From positions 1 through 24,157 of IMG/VR virus record IMGVR_UViG_3300032047_000129: DNA of 24,157 bases, one strand, 5' to 3'. This DNA comes from a virus. Below the pieces are notes generated by a model. It searched no databases. It was not told where the DNA came from and saw only the letters and a program-made list of their open reading frames with translations. This document shows, one piece after another, positions 1 to 8,058 of the stretch. The stretch's first letter is position 1; each line of letters begins with the position of its first letter. The translations under genes and the position numbers were made by a program.

Positions 1-814
1 ATGTAGTAATTGATCTTGCATTAGTTTCTTGTGTTACTAACTCTGGGTTCAGTAACAGGAAGTTGATACATCTAGTATCAATTCCTGCACCTTCTGCCCA
101 TTGTGCCCATACATTAACATCAAACTTCAAGTTAGCGGTTACATATCTGGTCTTCTGAGCTGAATCAATGCTATTAACCATATAATCTCCGTTGTCTGGG
201 TTTGCTGTCAAAATTATGTGCCAGTCCTTTGGTAGTGTCCATGAGATATAAGTCTGACGGTCTATCAATTCCATAACCGCTTGAATAAATCTTGTATCTG
301 CACGGTTCCAGTCATCTAACAATAATATACCACCATCTTTCTTGTCTGCAATCCACTCTGGTGCACAGTAAGACATTCTATTCTTACCAGTCATCTTGTA
401 TCCATTCTTCAGATACTCCTGTACAGCAAGTTCATCTACCCATTGCCCTACCTTTTTGGTAACAGTTGTGTTTAGATTTGCTAAGCTAGAACCTGCAGCT
501 CTCTGTGTTGCAGTAACCATTGCTAATTCATTATTAGGTTTGGTTATTACTTTTTCTTTATACATTTGAAATTGTCTAACAGGAAAACCTACTAAGTCAC
601 CTAACTCTTCTATCTGTGCTAAATTAAGCTTGACATAGTTTAGGTTATTTTCTTTAGCTAGCTCTACTACAGTTGAAGTCTTACCAATACCTGACTCACC
701 TACAATCTCTACAGATACAGAGTTCTTACCTTCTTCTTGTAAGAATCTGTTGTTAGATATAATATGATTTACAAATCCTTTTAGTTCTGTTACATTTAAA
801 TTTACTTCTGCCAT
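1..814 (-). CDS. MoxR-type AAA+ ATPase (C-terminus cut by window edge)
   Basis: Reading from ATG at 814, 271 residues are open to the left edge with no stop, so the gene is partial. Visible: Walker A GESGIGKT (residues 39-46), Walker B ILLLDDWNRAD (about 163-173) and a sensor-1-like ILTANPDN (about 201-208). The order and spacing match MoxR/dynein-type AAA+ ATPases that remodel proteins or load metals. It starts 10 bp after the stop of a VWA/metallopeptidase gene, the classic MoxR-VWA pairing, so the two products probably act together. The AT-rich leader before ATG has no Shine-Dalgarno sequence, typical of Bacteroidota. The family call is firm; the substrate is unknown. Confidence 0.88.
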   Translation of the reverse strand, partial: MAEVNLNVTELKGFVNHIISNNRFLQEEGKNSVSVEIVGESGIGKTSTVVELAKENNLNYVKLNLAQIEELGDLVGFPVRQFQMYKEKVITKPNNELAMVTATQRAAGSSLANLNTTVTKKVGQWVDELAVQEYLKNGYKMTGKNRMSYCAPEWIADKKDGGILLLDDWNRADTRFIQAVMELIDRQTYISWTLPKDWHIILTANPDNGDYMVNSIDSAQKTRYVTANLKFDVNVWAQWAEGAGIDTRCINFLLLNPELVTQETNARSITT

Positions 815-824
815 TTTTATTTTA

Positions 825-1985
825 TTAATTAAGTTGAATTTTCTTTCCTGGTAACTCTTCATTTATACTACAGTTTGAACTGTGTACCCATAACGTATTG
901 TTTGGACAGTCATCTGGAGTATAAGCCTCACCATCTGTTAAATATATTAGAGCAGTATATGCTCCTTTTTTCTCATTATAATGATCTATTACTGGTTGGA
1001 AACTTGTTCCACCACGACCATGTATTTCCCAATCTTTTTTTGGATTGAATTCTTTTACACTATTTAATCTAGTATCACACTGTGCTACTGTAATCTTATG
1101 ACCCGTCTTATGCATATGCACAAGCTCAGAATAAAATTCTTTAAGTTCATCATTGTTTACAGATCCGCTTGTGTCAACACCAACAAGTATATGATTCTTG
1201 AATTTTATCTTTAGGCCTGGATTTGCAGCATAACGTTTATTATACTTACGTCTTAGCTTTTTAGTATATACAATACTTGAATTACCAATAAACCTTCTTA
1301 GATATGCTTTCCAATTAAACTTAGGAGGTTCTATATTTAATAATCTTTTAATAAGATCTTTTAACTCCCCTGGTATATTCCCTTGCTTTTTTACTGTTTG
1401 CTCTGCTGACTCCTTAAGTTGATGTTCCACCTGCTTTTGTATTAGCTTTTTATCTGCTTCTGACAAATCATCAAACTCATTCCATGTACCATGACAATAC
1501 TGTGATGTACCATCCATTTGATCCATTAGACTGTCTAGAGATGGAGATGTTCCTTGATCTTTGGCTTCTTCTAATAACTTATAGTATTCTTTTGTACCTG
1601 CTTTCTTGGGTAAATCTAACTCAGGAAAACTTGACAATAATAAACCACCTTCAGGTAATTTACTTTCCAGTATGTACTGGTTGATTTCTAAATCTGCAGC
1701 TATATTAAATAATTTATGATCTGCATATAGATCTCTCATAATTAAATGACCAAATGCAATATGCAATAGCTCATGTTTAATTAATCCAAACCTATGATCT
1801 TCACTTAGATTTATAAAAAATTCAGGGTTTATTGTCAATTGTACACCTATTCCATGCTTGCTTACACCAGCAGTGGGTATGTTCTCAGTATATTTCTTAT
1901 TTATACCAATCAAAAAAAGCCCGTAAAAGGGCTCTGTGAATATTAATGTTTTGGTTGTCCTTGCAACCTTATCTTGTACTATCAT
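825..1985 (-). CDS. DUF2201-type putative metallopeptidase with C-terminal VWA domain
   Basis: 386 aa. The N-terminal half carries a zinc-peptidase motif HELLHIAFGH (residues 71-80) followed by FNIAADLEINQYI (about 93-105), as in the DUF2201 N-terminal metallopeptidase-like domain. The C-terminal part is a VWA-like fold with all MIDAS elements: DTSGS (271-275), GGTSFQP (325-331) and LTDGE (349-353). The middle (130-220) is charged and probably flexible. The start overlaps the previous gene's stop as ATGA, and the MoxR gene follows after 10 bp, so the three are cotranscribed and likely translationally coupled. Cellular relatives of MoxR-VWA pairs work as chaperone or metal-insertion machines; what this phage pair acts on is not shown by the sequence. 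Confidence 0.85.
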   Translation of the reverse strand: MIVQDKVARTTKTLIFTEPFYGLFLIGINKKYTENIPTAGVSKHGIGVQLTINPEFFINLSEDHRFGLIKHELLHIAFGHLIMRDLYADHKLFNIAADLEINQYILESKLPEGGLLLSSFPELDLPKKAGTKEYYKLLEEAKDQGTSPSLDSLMDQMDGTSQYCHGTWNEFDDLSEADKKLIQKQVEHQLKESAEQTVKKQGNIPGELKDLIKRLLNIEPPKFNWKAYLRRFIGNSSIVYTKKLRRKYNKRYAANPGLKIKFKNHILVGVDTSGSVNNDELKEFYSELVHMHKTGHKITVAQCDTRLNSVKEFNPKKDWEIHGRGGTSFQPVIDHYNEKKGAYTALIYLTDGEAYTPDDCPNNTLWVHSSNCSINEELPGKKIQLN

Positions 1986-2281
1986 TTGTATATTAATTTT
2001 ACGTAACTTTTATACAGATTTGCAGCTGTTACATTATCATCTATTAGTTTAATTATATGATCAGATAATAATTCTTTCCACGGGTATGATACACCAATGG
2101 ATTTGTAGAATAGTTTTCTATTATCAAAGAGCAATGCTTTAGCAATTAATCTATTGATAATATTTCTATCTGCAATATCTATGTTTTTATATAGTTCAAG
2201 TCCTAGAACAACATCATCCTTGTCCTGACTCTTTATCATTTGTATTATCCGTAATAGTTCTTGGGCTGTGATTATTGTCAT
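1982..2281 (-). CDS. Hypothetical small helical protein
   Basis: 99 aa, unrecognised. The sequence looks helical and repeats short hydrophobic/charged segments (AQELLRIIQMIKSQ, NRLIAKALLFDNRKLF). Its 5' end overlaps the 3' end of the RusA gene by 68 bp; a later in-frame Met (about 2239) would shorten the overlap to 26 bp. Its stop overlaps the start of the metallopeptidase/VWA gene as ATGA, strong evidence that it is translated and coupled. Its position suggests a partner or adaptor of the MoxR-VWA pair, but that is inference only. Confidence 0.6.
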   Translation of the reverse strand: MTIITAQELLRIIQMIKSQDKDDVVLGLELYKNIDIADRNIINRLIAKALLFDNRKLFYKSIGVSYPWKELLSDHIIKLIDDNVTAANLYKSYVKLIYK

Positions 2282-2645
2282 CTTCTAGTATTTCAATCCA
2301 TACTCCCGGATTAGATTTATTATAGGTATATTTCTGGAACACTGGAATTATAAATTCAGCGTTATCATCTTCTATCCATCCGGCCTTAACCATATCATCT
2401 TGCACAGTCTGTGCAGGATTAATATAGTCAAATTTATGACGTGTCCCCCTAATAAACTCAAAAGATATATGAACAGGTAATGTTTTTTTTGCTAATTCTT
2501 TCTTAAATTCATCAGCATATTCAGCATAATACTTCTTTGCTATCTTTCTATAGTTAACTACAGCTTTGCTAGCAATAAAGTATTTTCCTGTCCATCTTCT
2601 ACCATTTTTACTACTTGGTACAGATCCTGGTATAAACCATTTCAT
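2214..2645 (-). CDS. rusA: RusA-family Holliday junction resolvase
   Basis: 143 aa, close to the usual RusA length (about 120) with a hydrophilic tail. The N-terminus IPGSVPSSKNGRRW matches the RusA opening (PxxKxR/G region), and residues about 72-99 carry the diagnostic block DYINPAQTVQDDMVKAGWIEDD, with spaced aspartates that bind metal and the terminal G-x-x-x-DD. RusA proteins cut four-way DNA junctions formed in recombination or branched replication before packaging. It lies 2 bp after the primase gene, in the replication/recombination run. The C-terminal 20 or so residues, rich in N, D and T, overlap the next gene. Confidence 0.82.
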   Translation of the reverse strand: MKWFIPGSVPSSKNGRRWTGKYFIASKAVVNYRKIAKKYYAEYADEFKKELAKKTLPVHISFEFIRGTRHKFDYINPAQTVQDDMVKAGWIEDDNAEFIIPVFQKYTYNKSNPGVWIEILEDDNNHSPRTITDNTNDKESGQG

Positions 2646-2647
2646 AT

Positions 2648-3625
2648 TTATTTATTTAGTATCTCTTTAAGTAAAGGCTTCAGAACTTTATGCACATGAT
2701 TAACACCATGAGTATTTATTGCATCTGAAATATCTTTACATACTGGTAATGATAACCCATCAATCTTATAAACTTCTTTATATTTATTAATTGCATTTCT
2801 GCCTGCGTCATCATTATCAAAGAGTGTTATTATTTTTTTATACTTCTTCTTTAATATTGTTATTATATGTGGTTTAATCATAGTGTTTTCACTATCTGGT
2901 GCTAACACTTCTATATTATACCCTATACCCTTTAAAGACATAGCATCTTTAAGTGAAGAACATATAACAAGATACGGCTTATTATACTTAAGCTGATCTA
3001 TACCCTGCAGGTAGCTTTTAACTTTATGAAACTTATGTTTTTTACTACGTGGTTGATATATTTTATATACCTCCCCGTTCTTATCAAAGTATCCATAACA
3101 CCATTTGCTTCCTACTTGTAAACTTCTATACTGAGATCCTTCTTGTTTAACCATAGTATAATAGTCAATTGGCTTTACATTATAGTTATCTAATATTGTT
3201 TTACCAATACCAAATCCCAACCAAAATTTTCTATCTTCTATAGTCCAACCTCTATGTTTTATATAATCTATTGTCCATTTAGCTACAGGTTCAAACTGCT
3301 GTTCTTTATAATCAGGAGACTTAATGTATACATTATAGTCACTAACTATTTTATTCATTGCATCAGTATATGATACATCAAACATAAACATAACTAGGTC
3401 AGCTTTATTACCCATCTTACCAGTTGAGAAATCTTTAAATTTATATTGCATAAGTGATTTATCTACATAAATGCAAAAACTTGCTGTTCTCTCATTAGGA
3501 TTAAAGATTGATTTAATCTTTATATCCTGGCCTGTTAAGGGTTCTGATAGATTTAAATAATGCTGAAACACCCAATAGCTTGGTACATCTGATCCTTCTC
3601 TGACTAAACCTTTTGTATTAAACAT
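2648..3625 (-). CDS. DNA primase, TOPRIM type
   Basis: 325 aa. Residues 35-95 resemble the CHC2 primase N-terminal fold (FNPNERTASF, then YKFKDFSTGKMGNKADLVMF) but lack the zinc-binding cysteines. A TOPRIM domain follows at about 215-285: YLVICSSLKDAM in place of the usual EG-containing strand, and LFDNDDAGRNA as the DxD motif. It would make RNA primers for the DnaB helicase encoded at 5761-6714. The loss of the canonical TOPRIM Glu (SSLKD instead of EGxxD) is seen in other phage primases as far as I recall. Its start overlaps the stop of an 18-codon ORF as TAATG. Confidence 0.83.
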   Translation of the reverse strand: MFNTKGLVREGSDVPSYWVFQHYLNLSEPLTGQDIKIKSIFNPNERTASFCIYVDKSLMQYKFKDFSTGKMGNKADLVMFMFDVSYTDAMNKIVSDYNVYIKSPDYKEQQFEPVAKWTIDYIKHRGWTIEDRKFWLGFGIGKTILDNYNVKPIDYYTMVKQEGSQYRSLQVGSKWCYGYFDKNGEVYKIYQPRSKKHKFHKVKSYLQGIDQLKYNKPYLVICSSLKDAMSLKGIGYNIEVLAPDSENTMIKPHIITILKKKYKKIITLFDNDDAGRNAINKYKEVYKIDGLSLPVCKDISDAINTHGVNHVHKVLKPLLKEILNK

Positions 3626-3681
3626 TATCTAGCATTATCAACTTCCCACATCCATTCAAAGTCTGGTTCATTTTCTTCCAT
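3625..3681 (-). CDS. Possible 18-aa leader peptide before primase
   Basis: ATG at 3681 opens a frame reading MEENEPDFEWMWEVDNAR and stopping with TAA at 3627-3625. The stop shares a base with the primase ATG (TAATG), the same junction used between other genes here. It is acidic with two Trp. It sits between a terminator-like hairpin and the primase. It could be a translated leader that couples or attenuates primase expression, or simply chance. Too short to test by eye. Confidence 0.35.
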   Translation of the reverse strand: MEENEPDFEWMWEVDNAR

Positions 3682-3704
3682 ATTTATAGTATTAAAGTAA
3701 ATCA

Positions 3705-3737
3705 AGGAGGGAGAAAATCCTTAGTAAACCCCCTCCT
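3705..3737 (-). terminator. Hairpin downstream of SSB-like gene
   Basis: Inverted repeat AGGAGGG (3705-3711) and CCCTCCT (3731-3737) with a 19-nt loop. On the minus strand it follows the SSB-like gene by 21 bp and is trailed by TTGATTTACTTT. GC-rich for this genome. It may be a partial terminator or an mRNA 3'-end stabiliser separating high-level SSB expression from primase. Confidence 0.5.
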
Positions 3738-3758
3738 ATCATTACAAACAAAAACAAA

Positions 3759-4430
3759 TTATAGATCAAAATCATCACCCTTTGCTCCTACTGGCTCAAA
3801 GTTTTGTGCTGGTGTGTTTTCTTTCTGTAATTTTCTTAAGTGATTAGTATTATTAGCATCAAACGTTAAAAGTCTTGAATTTTCTTTATTCAATTCTTCT
3901 AATGGAATGCCATCTTTGCTCATTCTTGGTAAGAATAAATCATAGTTTACATAACCTTCTTTATTTTCCCATTCACGCCCACCAATACATGCGTTAAAGT
4001 ACTCACTGTTTGAGAATAATTTGTTACACTCAATCATAAATACCTCAATAGTATTAGCTTCTATCTTGTCAAGCTCTTCTCTTTTATTAAGAACTTCACT
4101 TAGATATACCATACTTTTTAGTACTTCTGTATCTCTATTTATTTCTCTACCGCTTGGTAACGTTGCATCTTTATATGGATATGGTGAGAATCTAACTCTA
4201 CCTACTTGACCTTCATAACGTGGTCCATTAGGATTATTCATATCTTTTAAGAAACCATTGAACTCACCCTGTACTGGCTCACTCTCTACATGTAAAACAA
4301 TATTGTATGCATCTGCATCATATGGTGTTACATCAAATGTTATAGAATTAATTTTTACTTTTTGATTACCTACACCAATAACTGGTTTTACGTTGCCTGA
4401 ACCTGCAGACATGTCTTTAGTACTTAACAT
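3759..4430 (-). CDS. Probable single-stranded DNA-binding protein (SSB-like)
   Basis: 223 aa. No clear OB-fold signature can be named by eye, but the protein has a beta-rich body (VKINSITFDVTPYDADAYNI, GRVRFSPYPYKD) and a low-complexity linker ending in the acidic tip KGDDFDL, like the partner-binding tails of SSBs. It lies immediately before (upstream of) a primase and after a Sak4-like ATPase, a combination in which SSBs are common since Sak4 recombinases work with a cognate SSB. A strong hairpin follows the gene. The role is inferred from tail plus context; no catalytic motif is visible. Confidence 0.6.
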   Translation of the reverse strand: MLSTKDMSAGSGNVKPVIGVGNQKVKINSITFDVTPYDADAYNIVLHVESEPVQGEFNGFLKDMNNPNGPRYEGQVGRVRFSPYPYKDATLPSGREINRDTEVLKSMVYLSEVLNKREELDKIEANTIEVFMIECNKLFSNSEYFNACIGGREWENKEGYVNYDLFLPRMSKDGIPLEELNKENSRLLTFDANNTNHLRKLQKENTPAQNFEPVGAKGDDFDL

Positions 4431-4457
4431 AATTTTTCTTTTTTTTTAATTAATTTA

Positions 4458-5141
4458 TTATTCTTCATATTTCTGTATGCACTCTTTTACATACTTCAGG
4501 TCATTAGGGATAAATAAATCCTCAAACATACCCATTGGTGATTTACATGTGTTCTCTCCATTGTTTTGAGTTTCAAAACCATATACAAGTCCACCATCAT
4601 CATTTTTATTTACTTTACCAAATAGTACAATAGAAAATAAGCCTTCCAAAGTTAATGTATTATCTATCATTTTACCAATAGTTTTAGCTTTAACTTTTCT
4701 ATTACCGTTTATATCTGTTGAATCTTCTGAGTGAGTTAAGAATATAATAGTTAAATCATCTCTCATATCTTTAGGCATCTTTGCTACCATAGCTAAGTTT
4801 GCTGCTATTTGAGTGAATTTATCATAACCTTTTTCATTTGCTCTTTCAAAGTATTCAAATGAACTCATGTACTGCCAGTCATCTATAACTAATGTTTTGA
4901 TATGTGGCATCTTTTCATCAACATGCTTCATTGCTTTAATTATACCTGCAGCTGATGCAGCTGAAGTAATGTTACCTTTTGGATTCTCTTTGCTAATTTG
5001 AATATACTTACTCTTATAGCCTTTGAATGGTAAAGGTTTGTTTGCAATATTTATAATGAAAGTCTCTTTAGGATCTAATGTTCTGATTGAGGTTGACTTT
5101 CCTGTACCTGAATCTGCAATTACTAATACGCTTTGTGCCAT
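4458..5141 (-). CDS. Sak4-like RecA-fold ATPase (AAA_24 type)
   Basis: 227 aa. Walker A ADSGTGKST at residues 9-17, right at the N-terminus; Walker B TLVIDDWQ at 83-90; a sensor-like strand TIIFLTHSED at about 130-140. This compact architecture fits the Sak4/AAA_24 family of phage single-strand-annealing or recombinase ATPases, minimal RecA/Rad51 relatives. It would load on SSB-coated ssDNA and promote annealing during recombination-dependent replication. It is 2 bp after the 5144-5707 gene and 27 bp before the SSB-like gene. Start preceded by TAATTAAATAAAT with no Shine-Dalgarno. Confidence 0.8.
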   Translation of the reverse strand: MAQSVLVIADSGTGKSTSIRTLDPKETFIINIANKPLPFKGYKSKYIQISKENPKGNITSAASAAGIIKAMKHVDEKMPHIKTLVIDDWQYMSSFEYFERANEKGYDKFTQIAANLAMVAKMPKDMRDDLTIIFLTHSEDSTDINGNRKVKAKTIGKMIDNTLTLEGLFSIVLFGKVNKNDDGGLVYGFETQNNGENTCKSPMGMFEDLFIPNDLKYVKECIQKYEE

Positions 5142-5143
5142 AT

Positions 5144-5707
5144 TTATTTAATTAATTTATTTATTACTTTAGTTAACGTTATCAATGTTTGGTTTATTTC
5201 TTCTAGCTTTTCTATCAAAGGATCCACAACTTTTGCATCTGGATTAGGGATATCAGGATTAGACCAGTCAATTTTTGTAGCCTTACCTATTATCTTAAGA
5301 CCATCTGCATTAGTTCTAGCTGTAACATCATTAATTACTTTGAGCTCACTTACTGGAATCAAATGTCTTTGAAATCCTGAGCTTGAAGTTATAAGTTCAT
5401 ACTCATCTTTCCAATGCGGATTATACTTATGTAAATACAATGTTCTTTTAGGATCTTCTGAGTCATAGTCTATACTTACAAACTCAGTGTATATATCTTT
5501 ATCCTTTTCCAATTCACTTGGAAAGAATGAAACATATAATTCATCTTTACCTGATGGACGGTATGCCATCTTTGGTATGTATAGTGCATTTATCTTACCT
5601 TCTGTCTGAAAGTAATCTTCATGCTCTTCTCTTAATTTGAGGACTTTTGCTTTGCGTTCTGCAGGTGTTAATCCCATGTTCTTATTTTTTATATTTTTAG
5701 TATTCAT
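5144..5707 (-). CDS. Hypothetical protein cotranscribed with Sak4
   Basis: 187 aa, not recognised. It starts with a basic N-terminus (MNTKNIKNKNMGLTPAERKA) and ends in a likely coiled coil (PLIEKLEEINQTLITLTKVI). Its middle contains beta-like segments (ELYVSFFPSEL, RTLYLHKYNPHW). It sits first in the run of Sak4, SSB-like, primase and RusA genes, and its start is 24 bp downstream of a copy of the TAGTTGGGGAGCAG motif. A DNA-binding or recombination accessory role is likely from context, without direct evidence. Confidence 0.65.
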   Translation of the reverse strand: MNTKNIKNKNMGLTPAERKAKVLKLREEHEDYFQTEGKINALYIPKMAYRPSGKDELYVSFFPSELEKDKDIYTEFVSIDYDSEDPKRTLYLHKYNPHWKDEYELITSSSGFQRHLIPVSELKVINDVTARTNADGLKIIGKATKIDWSNPDIPNPDAKVVDPLIEKLEEINQTLITLTKVINKLIK

Positions 5708-5730
5708 TTTATTTTAAATGGTGCGTATGA

Positions 5731-5744
5731 TAGTTGGGGAGCAG
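5731..5744 (-). promoter_or_regulatory. Copy 1 of recurring intergenic motif
   Basis: TAGTTGGGGAGCAG on the plus strand (CTGCTCCCCAACTA read in the direction of the genes), 24 bp before the ATG at 5707. A degenerate second copy, GGTTGGGTGTGCAG, follows at about 5746-5759. Three other exact copies of the 13-mer occur in this window, all intergenic and in the same orientation. Confidence 0.6.
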
Positions 5745-5760
5745 TGGTTGGGTGTGCAGG

Positions 5761-6714
5761 TTATCTACGTTCTTGTTGACCTGGTGTGGCCATTTCTTCT
5801 ATCTGCATCTGTTCAAACTTTGCTCTAAAGAAACTCATTCTTGCATCACCGTTTCTTGCTTTTAAGAAGTGTAATACTAATGTTCTATCATTCTCTATTA
5901 TATATCTATCAGGTCCATAGAACCTAATCTTTTGTTTAGCGGGTCTATTAATACCTATTAACATATCTGCATGTTGAAGCATTGCATCTGATCCAAATAT
6001 GTCTGACTCAAGTATATAGTTACCGTACTTACCATCTATAGCCCTATCCGGGTTATCTATGTTTCTATTAAGTTGTGACAAGGCAATAAATAAACAAGGA
6101 TAATCTCTTTTACATTGTGTAAAGAATTCACCTAATTCAAATAGCATATCTAATGTGCTATTCTGATATGGTGCTCTCTTGACTAACATTGTATGGTCAA
6201 GTGTTATCATTGTATTAATACCTTTATGTTTATTCATATACTGATCTATCTGATCACGCATCTGATTAACAGTCATAGGTGTACTAATTATATCTACTGG
6301 ATGCTTTACTCTTTCTTTAGCATACTGATGACACGTGTTCAGTGTATCTGTACTTAGAGTAGACCCAGCACTACATAACTCTTTATAAGTTTTACCAGTA
6401 ATAGAACTAAATTCTCTAATAGCAGATGTTCTACCTACCATCTCAAACTGAAACTCTAATACTCTAAACTTATCATTTGGATTAAGGGCAAACGATTCTC
6501 TAATGATCTGGTCTTTAATTAATGTCTTACCTGAACCAGGTCTTCCACCAATTACAGTGAGTGTGTTCCACTCTATACCATCAGTAGCTGCATCATTGAA
6601 CTTAGGCCATGGAGTATATATAGATTTTTCCTCACCGGTAGATCTAGCGTACATATATTTAAGTGCTTCATTAAAAGCAGCATATTGTCCAACCCAAGAT
6701 TCTTTCTTTTTCAT
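5761..6714 (-). CDS. dnaB: Replicative DNA helicase, DnaB C-terminal type
   Basis: 317 aa, RecA-like helicase core without the DnaB N-terminal domain. Walker A GRPGSGKT (57-64), Walker B MITLDHT (169-175), the DnaB motif ALSQLNR (211-217), and a C-terminal KARNGDARMSFF with the conserved K/R-NG loop. It would unwind DNA 5' to 3' as a hexamer at the fork with the primase at 2648-3625. ATG overlaps the stop of the upstream winged-helix gene (ATGA), so the two are coupled, suggesting a helicase-loader pair. The Walker B His after Asp (LDHT) differs from the commonest LDYL form. Confidence 0.88.
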   Translation of the reverse strand: MKKKESWVGQYAAFNEALKYMYARSTGEEKSIYTPWPKFNDAATDGIEWNTLTVIGGRPGSGKTLIKDQIIRESFALNPNDKFRVLEFQFEMVGRTSAIREFSSITGKTYKELCSAGSTLSTDTLNTCHQYAKERVKHPVDIISTPMTVNQMRDQIDQYMNKHKGINTMITLDHTMLVKRAPYQNSTLDMLFELGEFFTQCKRDYPCLFIALSQLNRNIDNPDRAIDGKYGNYILESDIFGSDAMLQHADMLIGINRPAKQKIRFYGPDRYIIENDRTLVLHFLKARNGDARMSFFRAKFEQMQIEEMATPGQQERR

Positions 6715-7301
6715 ACAACTTTTTCTTTAAAGTGATCATCTTCTGTATTGATCCCTTCTATTATTAAATCACAGTAGTCAGCAAGTCTTGAATGCTTTAC
6801 TTTGTGCTTGTCTTGCTTTGATATAAAGTATTGACTTGTTTGCATATACAAATAGTCAGCATCTCTATACTCATTAACATACATTTTAGTAGCCTTCATA
6901 ACATCATCCCATGTGTAATCATAAGTTTCAAAGAACCATCTAAAGTTTTCTCCCAATGCTTTTACGTTATTACGTGCAGGATTACCGCTTGGTAATCTTT
7001 TAGCAGGGAATATTTCTCTATATGAATTAATCTTGTCAACAAAGTTCTTACCCATTAGTTGGATATCTGTTTTCTTTTTGGCCTTTATAAAATAATTATC
7101 TAGTCTAATACAGAACATTCTTGCTTCTGGAGACATTGTATATGTACCATTCTCTTTTACTATCAAACCTAAATCAACAAGAGCTTTTTTATCTGACTCT
7201 TCTATTGACGCTAAGCCAACTTTTTGTTTCATTGAAAATAGTATAAGTGCTTGATTGGGTGTTAGCTTTTGAGCTAATATCTTTTGGAATAGTTCCCACA
7301 T
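6711..7301 (-). CDS. Probable replisome organiser / helicase loader (winged helix)
   Basis: 196 aa. Residues about 12-68 read like a winged helix (LTPNQALILFSMKQKVG, then ALVDLGLIVKENGTYTMSPE). The C-terminal half (about 95-185) is helical and Trp/Tyr rich (FRWFFETYDYTWDDVMKA, YLYMQTSQYFISKQ), as in phage replisome-organiser C-terminal regions. It ends in ATGA with the DnaB start. No ATPase motif, so it is not a DnaC-type loader. The function is inferred from the fold hint and the coupling to DnaB. Confidence 0.6.
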   Translation of the reverse strand: MWELFQKILAQKLTPNQALILFSMKQKVGLASIEESDKKALVDLGLIVKENGTYTMSPEARMFCIRLDNYFIKAKKKTDIQLMGKNFVDKINSYREIFPAKRLPSGNPARNNVKALGENFRWFFETYDYTWDDVMKATKMYVNEYRDADYLYMQTSQYFISKQDKHKVKHSRLADYCDLIIEGINTEDDHFKEKVV

Positions 7302-7338
7302 ATGTGCTTGGTTTTAAAGGTTATAAAGATACAAAATT

Positions 7339-8058
7339 CTACCATTCTATCCTATCTTTTTCAAGGTATTCTAGCTTTTCATTTACTAAATTAAATACAT
7401 CCTTACAGTCCCATTCACCACCTCTATATGCAGCTGATGCTGGGTGACTTACATAAATCTTTCTAACGTTATCCAACCACGGAGACCATGCTTCTGCTTT
7501 CTTACCAAGTAATACAAATATTAGATCTTGGTTATGTCTATTTAGATTATCAAATAGGTATTCAGTAAATGATTTCCATATTGCATAATGAGATCCTATT
7601 TTGTTTACTTCACATGTAAATGCTGTATTAATTAATAATACACCCTGGTTAGCCCAACGTCTTAGATCACATTCTTCTGGTGTATACATAACTCTACCTG
7701 TGTCAGTGTAATTACCAATAGTTTGCTTTAGTATATATTGTAAAGACTTTTCTGCTTTACCTTTTTTACTACAGCTAAATGCTATACCATCCGCAACTCC
7801 TAACTGTGGGTATGGATCTTGGCCTACCATTACAACTTTTACTTTATCATATGGACACTCATAGAATGCATTGAATATGTCTTTGAACTTTGGTGTAAAT
7901 CTTCTACCTGCATTTACATTATTTACAAGCTCATTTACTATATGATCAAAGCTAAGACCATTTATATATGGAGATAGCATTGTATCCCAACCGCTTTCTA
8001 TTAATTTTTTATTTAAATTTTCTCTAAGATTTATTATGTCTACTTGAACTTTTTCCAT
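7339..8058 (-). CDS. ung: Uracil-DNA glycosylase, family 1
   Basis: 239 aa, normal UDG length. The water-activating loop is GQDPYP (79-84) with catalytic Asp81, where cellular enzymes usually have GQDPYH. Then ADGIAFS (89-95), LLINTAFT (141-148) for uracil recognition, and SHPASAAYRGG (204-214) with His205 in the place of the HPSPLS loop. It removes uracil from DNA, which would limit misincorporated dUMP or cytosine deamination damage. It lies alone at the end of a minus-strand run, divergent from the plus-strand gene at 8094. No sign of inactivation; the changed loops may tune activity or inhibitor sensitivity. Confidence 0.93.
   Translation of the reverse strand: MEKVQVDIINLRENLNKKLIESGWDTMLSPYINGLSFDHIVNELVNNVNAGRRFTPKFKDIFNAFYECPYDKVKVVMVGQDPYPQLGVADGIAFSCSKKGKAEKSLQYILKQTIGNYTDTGRVMYTPEECDLRRWANQGVLLINTAFTCEVNKIGSHYAIWKSFTEYLFDNLNRHNQDLIFVLLGKKAEAWSPWLDNVRKIYVSHPASAAYRGGEWDCKDVFNLVNEKLEYLEKDRIEW

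Noticed and set aside
1484-1684. 66-aa plus-strand ORF
   Set aside because: Antisense to the metallopeptidase/VWA gene, no leader or motif.
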